Positions 28,944-37,251 of a stretch of 61,534 nucleotides of DNA are shown in pieces; the stretch's first letter is position 1; every line of letters starts with the position of its first letter. Under the pieces are notes generated by a model. It was not told the DNA's origin and did not search any database. It saw nothing but the letters and a program-made list of their open reading frames with translations. Position numbers and translations under genes: made by a program. This stretch comes from Burkholderia sp. Ax-1724 (lineage in GTDB: Bacteria; Pseudomonadota; Gammaproteobacteria; Burkholderiales; Burkholderiaceae), in assembly GCF_011752995.1 (NCBI RefSeq), contig NZ_VWWL01000033.1, positions 1 to 61,534 of the forward strand. The letters are read 5' to 3'.

Positions 28944-29642
28944 ATGACCAACGCCGATCCCCACGAACTACAGAAATTCAGCGACCTCGCGCATCGGTGG
29001 TGGGACCCGAATGCCGAATTCAAGCCGTTGCACGAACTCAACCCGATTCGCCTCGGCTGGATCGACGCTCACGCGCATCTGGCTGGCAAAAAAGTGCTGG
29101 ATATCGGTTGCGGCGGCGGCATTCTGTCGGAATCGATGGCGAGTCTCGGCGCTCATGTGAAGGGCATCGACCTGTCGACGCAGGCACTCGGCGTCGCAGA
29201 TCTGCATAGCCTTGAAAGCGGTGTAACAGTCGATTACGAAGAAATCGCCGCCGAAGCACTCGCTGCCCGCGAACCGGCCACCTACGACGTGGTCACCTGC
29301 ATGGAAATGCTCGAACACGTGCCCGAGCCGGCCGCAATCGTCGACGCCTGCAAGAAACTCGTGAAGCCGGGCGGCTGGGTGTTCTTCTCCACCTTGAACC
29401 GCAACGTGAAGTCGTACCTGTTCGCGGTGATCGGCGCCGAATACATCGCGCGGATGCTGCCCAAGGGCACGCACGACTACGCGCGCTTCATCCGTCCATC
29501 GGAACTCGCGGGCTTCGTGCGCGCCGCCGGCCTGCACACGACCGACATCAAGGGCATCGTCTATAACCCGCTCAGCAAGCATTTCGTGCTGTCGGCCGAC
29601 ACGAGCGTCAACTACATGCTCGCCTGCCGCCTCGACACCTGA
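28944..29642 (+). CDS. ubiG: Ubiquinone biosynthesis O-methyltransferase
   Basis: This carries out both O-methylations in ubiquinone synthesis with SAM. It is 232 residues. The family N-terminus LAHRWWDPNAEFKPLHELNPIRLGWI precedes SAM motif I VLDIGCGGGILSESMASLGA (from residue 51). VVTCMEMLEHVPEP and FFSTLNRN are post-I motifs. It is followed 48 bases later by gph, a common Burkholderia pairing. Confidence 0.96.
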   Translation: MTNADPHELQKFSDLAHRWWDPNAEFKPLHELNPIRLGWIDAHAHLAGKKVLDIGCGGGILSESMASLGAHVKGIDLSTQALGVADLHSLESGVTVDYEEIAAEALAAREPATYDVVTCMEMLEHVPEPAAIVDACKKLVKPGGWVFFSTLNRNVKSYLFAVIGAEYIARMLPKGTHDYARFIRPSELAGFVRAAGLHTTDIKGIVYNPLSKHFVLSADTSVNYMLACRLDT

Positions 29643-29690
29643 ACGCCCGAGCGTCCCGACCCGCTTTGACCCGCCGCCTCCGATCGAACA

Positions 29691-30404
29691 ATGAGCGACC
29701 CGACTCCCCTACCCCAGCGCGAAGACAATGACGACGCACTCGGTCTTTGCCAGGCCGTGCTTTTCGACCTCGACGGCACGCTAGCCGACACGGCACCCGA
29801 TCTCGCGGCGGCCGTCAACAAGATGCGCCACGATCGCGGACTCGACATGGTCCCGCTCGAAAAGCTGCGTCCACTCGCGTCCGCGGGTGCGCGTGGGCTG
29901 ATCGGCGGCGCGTTCGGTATTGGACCGGACCATCACGAATTCACCTCGATGCGCGAGGAATTCCTCGCCAACTACGAAGCGGATCTGTGCATCGAGACCA
30001 CGCTCTTTCCGGGCATCGCCGAAGTGCTCGACGAACTCGACGCACGCGGCGTGCGCTGGGGCATCGTCACGAACAAGGTCGCGCGGCTCACCGAGCCGCT
30101 GGTCGCGCAACTCGGCCTCGAGGAACGGGCGGGCTGCGTGGTGAGCGGCGACACCACCCCGCATCCGAAGCCGCACCCCGCGCCCTTGCTGCATGCCGCG
30201 CGCGAACTGGACATGGCGCCGGAGCGCATCGTCTATGTCGGCGACGACCTTCGCGACGTGCAGGCGGGCTTTGCCGCCGGCATGAAAACCGTCGCCGCGG
30301 CATACGGCTATTGCGGCAACGATATCCCGCCGACGCAATGGCACGCGCAGCACGTGGTCAGATCGCCGGCCGAGTTGCAGAAGCTGCTGCGCGAAATCAG
30401 CTGA
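29691..30404 (+). CDS. gph: Phosphoglycolate phosphatase
   Basis: This HAD-superfamily phosphatase removes phosphate from 2-phosphoglycolate formed in DNA repair and metabolism. It is 237 residues. Motif I is FDLDGTLADTAPD with Asp26 and Asp28. Motif II is the VTNK segment. Motif III and IV lie in PHPKPHPAPLL and YVGDDLRDVQAG. It is the second gene after ubiG. HAD enzymes vary in substrate, but sequence and the ubiG neighbour fit Gph. Confidence 0.92.
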   Translation: MSDPTPLPQREDNDDALGLCQAVLFDLDGTLADTAPDLAAAVNKMRHDRGLDMVPLEKLRPLASAGARGLIGGAFGIGPDHHEFTSMREEFLANYEADLCIETTLFPGIAEVLDELDARGVRWGIVTNKVARLTEPLVAQLGLEERAGCVVSGDTTPHPKPHPAPLLHAARELDMAPERIVYVGDDLRDVQAGFAAGMKTVAAAYGYCGNDIPPTQWHAQHVVRSPAELQKLLREIS

Positions 30405-30542
30405 TTACGTGACGCCAATTCGCCAGCATCGCAGCCGTATCACGCCGATCCGACACACTTGCTGACACTGTTGCGCTGCATCCGCATTGGCGCGCCGTCA
30501 ACCGGAAGTACGCGGAAACACGACGCGGCCGTCGATCTATTG

Positions 30543-30548
30543 TAAAAT
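30543..30548 (+). promoter_or_regulatory. Candidate -10 element for ssrA
   Basis: TAAAAT lies about 37 bases before the mature tmRNA 5' end, leaving room for a processed leader. No clear -35 hexamer is visible. Confidence 0.35.
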
Positions 30549-30584
30549 CTCCACTTGGCTCATAGATTCAGAGCAACGAACCGC

Positions 30585-30954
30585 GGGGGCGACCTGGTTT
30601 CGACAGGGGTTGCGAAGCGGCTAGGGCATGTCGAGGACCCGTCACCTCGTTAATCAATGGGAAAAACGTAACTGCAAACGACGATACGTTCGCACTGGCA
30701 GCCTAAGGGCCGCCGTCCTCTGCCTAGTTCACTGACGGGCTAGTGTCGCAAGACCGGTAGCAATACCGACAGAGGTCATATACGTCAGTTAAGCCTTGGC
30801 GGCGTCACGACGTCCGGGTCGAAAATCTAGTGAATCGCCGTAGCGCAGCGTGTTCGTCCGCGTCGCTCCGGTTAAATCAAAAGACAGAACTAAACATGTA
30901 GAACTGGTCGTAGAGGACTTCTGGACGCGGGTTCGATTCCCGCCGCCTCCACCA
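30585..30954 (+). ncRNA. ssrA: Transfer-messenger RNA (tmRNA)
   Basis: This RNA rescues stalled ribosomes by trans-translation with SmpB. The 5' end GGGGGCGACC pairs with the 3' CGCCTCC before ACCA, forming the tRNA-like acceptor stem of 370 nt in all. The T-arm GGGTTCGATTCCC is near the 3' end. The tag open frame starts at GCA 30674 and ends at TAA 30704, encoding ANDDTFALAA, which is a degradation tag ending in the usual ALAA. The encoded 3' CCA is present. A terminator follows. Confidence 0.97.
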
Positions 30955-30970
30955 AACATTGATTGAACAC

Positions 30971-31008
30971 AAAACCCCGTAAGCCGCAAAAGCTTACGGG
31001 GTTTTTGT
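30971..31008. terminator. Terminator after ssrA
   Basis: ACCCCGTAAGC/GCTTACGGGGT with a seven-base loop is followed by TTTTTGTCTTTT on the plus strand. AAAA on the left allows some minus-strand use for the convergent IclR gene. Confidence 0.9.
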
Positions 31009-31094
31009 CTTTTCCGGCTCAACCATCGAGCCCGTCACCCGGGCGACAACTGCCCCCGAGCGAATTGGCACCACGCCTACTCCGCTCCCAAAGT

Positions 31095-31808
31095 CTACGC
31101 ACCACCATACATGCGCTCACAGAGCCCAATGCTCGCCCCGAGCTTGCGCGAAAGATCGAACGCTGCGCGTAGCTGCACACCCTTGAACTCTCCCAACTCA
31201 TGGGCCGCCTCGAGCCTCGATGCCGGCCCGGACAGCGTAAGCGCGGCCACGCACTTGTCTTCCGCACCGAAAACCGGTGTGGCGAAGGCGGCCGTATGCT
31301 GGTCGCGCGCGCCGGAAGTGAAAAGCGGAATGTCCGGCGTGGCATCGAAAATCGGCTCGCCCAATGCCCAGAACCGCAGGACGCATCCAATCGCCGTATC
31401 GTCGAGCGGCAGAGAGGTTCCGGGAAGCCGCGTCTCGCGCAAACCCTCCGCCGGCTCCGCCCTGAACAGGCAAAGACGCTGGGAATTCCCGAGAACGTAG
31501 TACGATGCGCTTTCCTTCGTTGCGGCGGCCAGTGCGTGCAGAATCGGCTCGACCACCGACGACAGATGGAAGGATTGCTCGTAGAGCTTCCCGAGATACA
31601 GCACCCTCGGACCCAACGAATACATCCCCGCCTCCGAGCGTATGACGTAGTTCGTCCGCTCCAGCGAATTCATCAGGCGATACACCGTCGTCTTGTGCAT
31701 GCCCGACGCCTGCGCGAGCGCGGCGAGCGACAGCGATTCCGCGCCAGGCTTGAAGCAATCGAGCAGCGCCAGCGCCTTTTCAACTGACTGAACCCCTTCG
31801 TTTCCCAT
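31095..31808 (-). CDS. IclR-family transcriptional regulator
   Basis: This 237-residue regulator has an N-terminal winged helix-turn-helix (VQSVEKALALLDCFKPGAESLSLAALAQASGMHKTTVYRLMNSLE in outline) followed by the IclR effector-binding GAF-like domain from about residue 85. It is divergent from the ten-gene catabolic cluster starting at 31974. The 165 bases between them carry two near-identical palindromes, so it very probably controls the cluster and its own gene. The effector is unknown but should be the pathway substrate or an intermediate. It is convergent with ssrA. Confidence 0.9.
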   Translation of the reverse strand: MGNEGVQSVEKALALLDCFKPGAESLSLAALAQASGMHKTTVYRLMNSLERTNYVIRSEAGMYSLGPRVLYLGKLYEQSFHLSSVVEPILHALAAATKESASYYVLGNSQRLCLFRAEPAEGLRETRLPGTSLPLDDTAIGCVLRFWALGEPIFDATPDIPLFTSGARDQHTAAFATPVFGAEDKCVAALTLSGPASRLEAAHELGEFKGVQLRAAFDLSRKLGASIGLCERMYGGA

Positions 31809-31837
31809 CGCAATCCTCGAATTGGTCGATCGGAGAA

Positions 31838-31852
31838 TTGTACATCGTACAA
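31838..31852. promoter_or_regulatory. Palindromic operator 1 (IclR side)
   Basis: TTGTACATCGTACAA has perfect 6-bp arms (TTGTAC/GTACAA) around three bases. It lies 30 bases upstream of the IclR ATG, where binding would block or modulate the regulator's own promoter. The same arms recur at 31937-31951. Confidence 0.75.
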
Positions 31853-31892
31853 CATCGTTTTATACCGTAAAAGGGTAAACACCAGTGGATAC

Positions 31893-31902
31893 CGATTAAT
31901 CG
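31893..31902. repeat. Short perfect palindrome CGATTAATCG in the IclR/cluster divergent region
   Basis: A 10-bp perfect palindrome lies midway between the two TTGTAC operators. It is short enough to be chance; its position between the promoters is the only reason to record it. Confidence 0.35.
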
Positions 31903-31935
31903 CGCGGCTAAAGTAGTTTCATTAAGTACAACACA

Positions 31936-31952
31936 GTTGTACATTGTACAAC
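31936..31952. promoter_or_regulatory. Palindromic operator 2 (cluster side)
   Basis: GTTGTACATTGTACAAC has perfect 7-bp arms around three bases and lies 22 bases before the first cluster gene. An extra half-site GTACAAC lies at 31925-31931. With operator 1 the centres are 99 bases apart, a spacing that would allow looping. Confidence 0.78.
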
Positions 31953-31973
31953 TCAATACATGAGGCTACTCCC

Positions 31974-32675
31974 ATGAGCGCAATTTCCAACGCAACTCCC
32001 GCCATCGTTCGCGACTTCGAACGCGTTTCACCTGAACTCGTCGAGGCCGCGTCCCGTTTTCAGTCTGCCATCCTTGCCGACGTCGCCGGCCGCCGCGGCA
32101 CCCTGCACGGCCGCGTCAAGCCCCTGTCGCCGAACATGAAGGTCGCGGGCCCGGCCGTGACCGTCGAAGTCCGCCAGGGCGACAACCTCGCCATCCATGC
32201 CGCGCTCGCCATCGCCAAACCCGGCGACGTGATCGTCGTCGATGGCAAGGGCGATCAGAGCTGCGCGCTCATCGGCGAAATCATGGCGACCCAGGCGCAC
32301 GCAAGCGGCTTCGCCGGCTTCGTGATCGATGCGGCGGTGCGCGACTCGCACGAACTCGCGAACGGCGCGTTCCCGGTCTTCTCGGCCGGCCTGAATCCGT
32401 GCGGCCCGACCAAGGGCGTCGCGGGCCGCGTGAATCATCCGATCGCCGTTGCCGGTGCCGCCGTCAAACCGGGCGACCTCATCGTGGGCGACGCCGACGG
32501 CGTCGTCGTGATTGCGCGCGAAGAAGTCGAGCAGATTCTCGTGCTCGCGCAGAAGAAGCTCGACGCGGAAACGGCGCGTATCGCCGCGATCCGCAACGGC
32601 GAGGCGCTGCGGCCGGCCTGGGTGGAAAAGGAATTGCGCGCGGCCGGCATGCTGGCCGAAGGCGAGGCGCTGTAA
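31974..32675 (+). CDS. RraA-family / HMG-CHA aldolase-like protein
   Basis: This 233-residue protein of the RraA/MenG-like fold includes 4-hydroxy-4-methyl-2-oxoglutarate/4-carboxy-4-hydroxy-2-oxoadipate aldolases. The active-site block GEIMATQAHASGFAGFVIDAAVRDSHEL carries the metal-site Asp and the substrate-binding Arg-Asp of the family. These enzymes split or decarboxylate oxo-acids to pyruvate. The ATG at 31974 was chosen over an upstream frame that overlaps the operator. It is the first gene of the cluster and its stop overlaps the next start (TAATG). Aldolase or decarboxylase activity is inferred. Confidence 0.85.
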   Translation: MSAISNATPAIVRDFERVSPELVEAASRFQSAILADVAGRRGTLHGRVKPLSPNMKVAGPAVTVEVRQGDNLAIHAALAIAKPGDVIVVDGKGDQSCALIGEIMATQAHASGFAGFVIDAAVRDSHELANGAFPVFSAGLNPCGPTKGVAGRVNHPIAVAGAAVKPGDLIVGDADGVVVIAREEVEQILVLAQKKLDAETARIAAIRNGEALRPAWVEKELRAAGMLAEGEAL

Positions 32676-33622
32676 TGCAAACGGCCAACCAGAAACCTGT
32701 CGTGCTCGTCACGGCGGCGGATCTCGCGCCGCAAGCGCTCGCGTTGCTCGACCGCTTCGAGGTGGTCTTCGCGGGCAAGCAGCCGACCGAGGACGACATC
32801 GTCACGCTGTGCGCACAGTACAAGCCGGTCGCGATCATCGTCCGGTATGGCAAGGTCAACGCGCGCATCATGGATGCCAGCGAAAACCTGCGGGTCATTT
32901 CCAAGCACGGCAGCGGCATCGACGTGATCGATCAGGACGCCGCGGCGCAACGCGGCATCGCCGTTCGCGCTGCCGCCGGCGCAAACGCGGCCGCGGTGGC
33001 CGAGCATGCCTGGGCGCTGATTCTCGCGTGCGCCAAGTCCGTGACCCAGCTCGATGGGCGCATGCGTGCCGGACATTGGGACAAAGCGACGCATAAGTCG
33101 GTCGAGCTCAACGGCCGAACCCTCGGTCTCGTGGGTCTCGGCGCGATCGGCCGGCGGGTCGCCGCTGCGGCCCAGGCCTTCGACATGCAGGTGATCGCGT
33201 TCGATCCCTATACGAAGGAAGCCCCCGCCGGCGTAAAGCTCGTCACGCTCGACGAGCTTTACGCATCGGCCGACGTGGTCTCGCTGCACTGTCCGCTGAC
33301 GGCCGAAAACCGCCAGATGATCGATCGCGAAACGCTCGTCAGGCTCAAGCCGGGCGTCATTCTCGTCAATACCGCACGCGGCGGACTCATCGACGAGCCC
33401 GCACTCGTCGACGCCCTCGCCAGCGGCCAGGTGCGCGCGGCAGGTCTCGACAGCTTCGACGTCGAACCGATGGCGCATCCCCACCCGCTCCAGCGCGTGA
33501 CCAACGTGATCCTGTCGCCGCATATCGGCGGCGTGAGCGACGCGGCCTACGTGAACATGGGCAAGGGTGCGGCGGCGAATGTGCTCGCAGCGATCGAAGA
33601 GCACGCCCAACGCCTCGTGTGA
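32675..33622 (+). CDS. D-isomer-specific 2-hydroxyacid dehydrogenase
   Basis: This 315-residue NAD(P)-dependent dehydrogenase resembles 3-phosphoglycerate and glyoxylate/hydroxypyruvate reductases. The NAD motif GLVGLGAIGRRVAAAAQAF is near residue 150. The catalytic Arg is in VNTARGGLIDE, the Glu in FDVEPM and the His in LSPHIGGVS. It oxidises a 2-hydroxyacid to a 2-oxoacid or the reverse. The ATG overlaps the aldolase-like stop by one base, so the two are translationally coupled and probably act on consecutive steps. The precise substrate is unknown. Confidence 0.9.
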   Translation: MQTANQKPVVLVTAADLAPQALALLDRFEVVFAGKQPTEDDIVTLCAQYKPVAIIVRYGKVNARIMDASENLRVISKHGSGIDVIDQDAAAQRGIAVRAAAGANAAAVAEHAWALILACAKSVTQLDGRMRAGHWDKATHKSVELNGRTLGLVGLGAIGRRVAAAAQAFDMQVIAFDPYTKEAPAGVKLVTLDELYASADVVSLHCPLTAENRQMIDRETLVRLKPGVILVNTARGGLIDEPALVDALASGQVRAAGLDSFDVEPMAHPHPLQRVTNVILSPHIGGVSDAAYVNMGKGAAANVLAAIEEHAQRLV

Positions 33623-33646
33623 TCGGCGCCAGAGTCAGAGGTTGAT

Positions 33647-34576
33647 ATGTATTTGCTCAAGTCCCCGGAAGTCCGCGAAGCGGAAGTCTTCACCCGCATG
33701 CCGGAGCGTTTTCGCAAGCCCGGCGTGCAGACCGAATGGGCGCGCGCCAATCGCGGCGGTCAGTCGACCGATTCGTTTCTCGAAGGCCCGGTCTGGAGTC
33801 CTACGGGTCATCTCTACGTGACCGACATTCCGCATGGCCGCATCTTCCGCATTGCCGGCGACGGCGAGTGGGAACTGATCGCCGAATACGACGGCGAGCC
33901 CAACGGCATGAAGCGGCTCGACGACGCCCACCTGCTCATCACCGACTATCGCAACGGGCTGATGCGGCTGGACATCGAGCGCGGCACAGTGTCGCCTTAT
34001 CTCGAGCGCCGCAATACCGAGCGCTTCCGGGGCGTCAACGATCTGACCTTCGACTCGGCCGGCAATCTGTACTTCACGGATCAGGGGCAGACAGGTCTGC
34101 ACGATCCGACCGGGCGCGTCTACCGTCTTTCGCCGCAGGGCAAGCTCGATATGCTGCTCGGCAATTGCCCGAGCCCCAACGGCCTCGTGCTCTCGCCCGA
34201 CGAAAAGGTGCTCTACGTCGCGATGACACGCGGCAATTGCGTGTGGCGCGTCCCGCTTCAGGCGGACGGATCGGTCAGCAAGGTCGGGCAGTTCTTTACC
34301 TCGTATGGCCCGAGCGGCCCGGACGGACTCACCATCGATACGGCGGGACGCCTGTTCGTCGCCAATCCCGGTCTTGGCCGTGCGTGGGTCCTCAATCACC
34401 TGGCGGAACCCGAAGTTGTCCTGACCAGTCCGGCAGGCGCATCGCTCACCAATCTTTGCTTTGGCGGGCCCGACATGAAGACGCTCTTCATGACTGAATC
34501 CGTCTCGGGAACCGTCCTGCGAGCCGACATGGATATCGCCGGCCCGCTTCCTCAGCAGGCCAGGCACACTCACTAG
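33647..34576 (+). CDS. SMP-30/gluconolactonase family lactonase
   Basis: This 309-residue six-bladed beta-propeller protein belongs to the SMP-30/gluconolaconase/LRE family, whose members hydrolyse sugar-acid lactones using a divalent metal. The propeller pattern shows EGPVWSPTGHLYVTDIPHGRIFRI (the metal Glu at EGP), PNGMKRLDD, GVNDLTFDSAGNLYFTDQG (metal Asn) and GPDGLTIDTAGRLFVANPG (metal Asp). There is no signal peptide. It follows the dehydrogenase by 24 bases. Lactone hydrolysis is family knowledge; the actual lactone is not known. Confidence 0.87.
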   Translation: MYLLKSPEVREAEVFTRMPERFRKPGVQTEWARANRGGQSTDSFLEGPVWSPTGHLYVTDIPHGRIFRIAGDGEWELIAEYDGEPNGMKRLDDAHLLITDYRNGLMRLDIERGTVSPYLERRNTERFRGVNDLTFDSAGNLYFTDQGQTGLHDPTGRVYRLSPQGKLDMLLGNCPSPNGLVLSPDEKVLYVAMTRGNCVWRVPLQADGSVSKVGQFFTSYGPSGPDGLTIDTAGRLFVANPGLGRAWVLNHLAEPEVVLTSPAGASLTNLCFGGPDMKTLFMTESVSGTVLRADMDIAGPLPQQARHTH

Positions 34577-34660
34577 CCGGCATCCAGGCGGATCGCTGCC
34601 GCGACCCGCCCGTCCGATCAGAACACGTTGCGCCCGGCGAGGCGCAATGGAGGAGCGCAC

Positions 34661-36031
34661 ATGCAAGTTTCCCGAACCTTGAGCGCGAACAGCGCGCCGC
34701 CCGACAACCCCATGCCCGGGCATCCGGCAATGCACCCGGAGCACTATGCCGCCAGCGAGCGCACGCTGGCCAAGGCCTATCGCCGGATATTGCCGTTCAT
34801 TTTCGCGTGCTACGTGGTCAGTTATCTCGACCGCACCAACGTCGGATTCGCAGCACTGACGATGAACCGCGAGCTCGGCCTCACCGCCCAGGAATTCGGC
34901 CTGGGCGCCGGGCTCTTTTTCATCGGCTATTTCCTGTTCGAAATCCCGAGCAATCTGATCATGCAGAAGGTCGGCGCGCGCGTCTGGATCGCCCGGATCA
35001 TGATTACGTGGGGCCTGATTTCGATGGCGACGGCTTTCGTCACGGGGCCGAAGAGCTTTGCCGCCGCCCGCTTCCTGCTCGGTCTCGCGGAAGCCGGCTT
35101 CACGCCCGGCATCTATCTGTATTTCACGCACTGGTTCCCCGGCAGATGGCGCGCGAAGATCACGGCGGCCTTCCTCGTCGGCATTCCGGTCGCGAACATG
35201 ATCGGCTCGCCGATCTCCGGGGCGTTGCTGCAACTGGGCGGCCTGCACGGGCTGCGCAGCTGGCAATGGCTTCTGCTCGCGGAAGGCTTGCCGGCCATCC
35301 TGCTCGGCATCGTGTGTCTCTTCGTGCTGGCCGACCGTCCGGAGAAAGCGCGCTGGCTGAGCGAGGAAGACAAGCAGCTCCTCGCGCAACGCCTCGCGCT
35401 CGAACAGCAGGGCATCGCCAGAAAACATGGCGCCAGGCTGCGCGACGCCATGACGAACTGGCGAGTCTTCGTGCTGGCGTTCGTCAACTTCTGCGGGATT
35501 GTCGGCTCGATCGGCGTCGGCTTGTGGATGCCGCAAATCATCAAGCAATTCGGTGTCAGCCATGCGGTCGTCGGCTGGCTCGCGGCGATTCCCTACGCGC
35601 TCGGCGCCGTGCTCATGCTGGTGTGGGCGAGAGTCGCCAACCGCGCGTCGAACCGCGTGCCCTACGTGGCGGGCGCGCTGCTCCTCGCCGCGGCGTCGCT
35701 CGCCGTCAGCACGGTGCTCGACGTCCCGACGCTCAAGCTGATGGCGCTGTGCCTGACGGTCAGCGGCATCCTCGCCTTCCAGGCAACCTACTGGGCGATC
35801 CCTTCCGGATTTCTCACGGGCCGCGCCGCGGCAGGCGGCCTCGCGCTGATCGTCTCGGTCGGCAACCTCGGCGGCTTTGTCGGGCCGTCGATGATCGGCG
35901 GCATCAAGGAGTTCTCCGGCAGCTTCACCGCGCCTTTGCTCGCGGTGGCGTGCGTGATGCTGGTCGGCGCCCTGACGATCGCGTGGCTGGGAGACCCCGG
36001 CGCGGACGCCGGCGAAGCCTCGCGCACCTGA
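34661..36031 (+). CDS. MFS transporter, anion:cation symporter (ACS) family
   Basis: This 456-residue inner-membrane permease has about 12 hydrophobic segments. It belongs to the ACS group, which takes up phthalate, tartrate, hexuronates and other organic anions with protons. Family sequence YVVSYLDRTNVGFAALTMNRELGLTAQEFGLGAG is in TM1-2, followed by FFIGYFLFEIPSNL and ARIMITWGLIS. The ATG at 34661 has a GGAGG site seven bases upstream and gives MQVSRTLSAN. A second ACS-type paralogue lies at 40834. It should import the cluster's substrate. Confidence 0.9.
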   Translation: MQVSRTLSANSAPPDNPMPGHPAMHPEHYAASERTLAKAYRRILPFIFACYVVSYLDRTNVGFAALTMNRELGLTAQEFGLGAGLFFIGYFLFEIPSNLIMQKVGARVWIARIMITWGLISMATAFVTGPKSFAAARFLLGLAEAGFTPGIYLYFTHWFPGRWRAKITAAFLVGIPVANMIGSPISGALLQLGGLHGLRSWQWLLLAEGLPAILLGIVCLFVLADRPEKARWLSEEDKQLLAQRLALEQQGIARKHGARLRDAMTNWRVFVLAFVNFCGIVGSIGVGLWMPQIIKQFGVSHAVVGWLAAIPYALGAVLMLVWARVANRASNRVPYVAGALLLAAASLAVSTVLDVPTLKLMALCLTVSGILAFQATYWAIPSGFLTGRAAAGGLALIVSVGNLGGFVGPSMIGGIKEFSGSFTAPLLAVACVMLVGALTIAWLGDPGADAGEASRT

Positions 36032-36085
36032 CACCGTTGCCTCACCCATAACTTCAATAAACCTAAACGACTTTCCGGAGACATC

Positions 36086-37240
36086 ATGCCGTACAAAAAG
36101 GCCGTCACGACCTTCGCCACCCAGCCTCCCGTTCCGTTGCGCGCCGCCGCTGCACTGGCCGCGCTCGCGCTCACTCCTCTCGCGGCGCATGCGCAAAGCA
36201 GCGTGACGCTTTATGGCATCGTCGATGTCGGTGTGGAGCACATCAACAACACGCCGACGGGCGGCGCAGTGACCCGCGAGGTCTCGGGCAATCTCTCGGG
36301 TTCGCGCTGGGGTTTGAAGGGCGTCGAGGATCTCGGCGGCGGGATGCAGGCGATCTTCACCCTCGAAAACGGCTTCAACCTCAACGACGGCACGCTCGCG
36401 CAATCGACCAAGGGGCTGGGCGCCAATGCGGCCACCACCTCGCGCCTTTTCGGCCGCCAGGCCTGGGTCGGCCTCGCGTACGGCAATCAGAAGCTGACCT
36501 TCGGCCGGCAGAACTCGGTCTTCTACGATCAGGCGGTCGTGTTCGATCCGATGGGCGCGTCGTCGCGCTATTCGACCTTGCCGGTCGACTACGCAGCCGC
36601 GGGGCGCATCGACAACGCCGCGAAATACGTCGGCGCGTTCGGGCCCGTAACCGTTGCGGCCATGTACAGCACGCGCTATGACACGGGATACGGCAGCGAA
36701 GTGCCGGGCGCCCAACTGACCGGCCGCTACTTCGGCGGCTCGCTTACTTACGCGCGCGGCCCGCTCGCGGCGAGCGTGTCCTACGAACAGCGCAACAGCA
36801 ACACCGTCGCCACGAACACCGCCACGGAGCGCCGCGCGGTCGCGGCGGCAACGTATGCCATCGGCAGCCTGAAGGCATTCGCCGGCTATCGCTATCTGCA
36901 GGCGTCGAACGCGTTCCTGCCTGCCAATCCGATCGCGCTCGCGAACGGTGCGCAGTCGAGCGCCGCCAATCTGTACTGGGCCGGCGCGCTCTATAACTTC
37001 ACGCCGGTTTTCTCCGTCACCGCGTCGGCCTACTACCAGGACGTCCATTCGACGAGCGCCGATCCCTGGATGGCGGTGCTCAGCGCCGACTACCTGCTCT
37101 CGAAAAGCACCGACCTCTACGCGACCGCCGGCTTCGCACGCAACAAGGGCAACTCCGCGCTCGGCGTGAACGGCTACGGCACCGTCGCGGCGGGCTACGA
37201 CCAGACCGGCTTCGTGGTCGGCATGCGCAAGAAGTTCTAG
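36086..37240 (+). CDS. Outer-membrane porin
   Basis: This 384-residue Gram-negative trimeric porin of the Burkholderia/Bordetella type (porin_4, OmpC-like) has a signal peptide ending AAHA/QS near residue 37. The mature N-terminus SSVTLYGIVDVGVEHI is the family hallmark. The N-terminal extension before the hydrophobic core is long for a signal peptide (about 20 residues with TTFATQPP). The protein ends in aromatic MRKKF, the assembly signal for the BAM complex. It follows the first MFS by 54 bases and would supply outer-membrane passage for the same solute. Confidence 0.92.
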   Translation: MPYKKAVTTFATQPPVPLRAAAALAALALTPLAAHAQSSVTLYGIVDVGVEHINNTPTGGAVTREVSGNLSGSRWGLKGVEDLGGGMQAIFTLENGFNLNDGTLAQSTKGLGANAATTSRLFGRQAWVGLAYGNQKLTFGRQNSVFYDQAVVFDPMGASSRYSTLPVDYAAAGRIDNAAKYVGAFGPVTVAAMYSTRYDTGYGSEVPGAQLTGRYFGGSLTYARGPLAASVSYEQRNSNTVATNTATERRAVAAATYAIGSLKAFAGYRYLQASNAFLPANPIALANGAQSSAANLYWAGALYNFTPVFSVTASAYYQDVHSTSADPWMAVLSADYLLSKSTDLYATAGFARNKGNSALGVNGYGTVAAGYDQTGFVVGMRKKF

Positions 37241-37251
37241 GCGGCGAGGCC

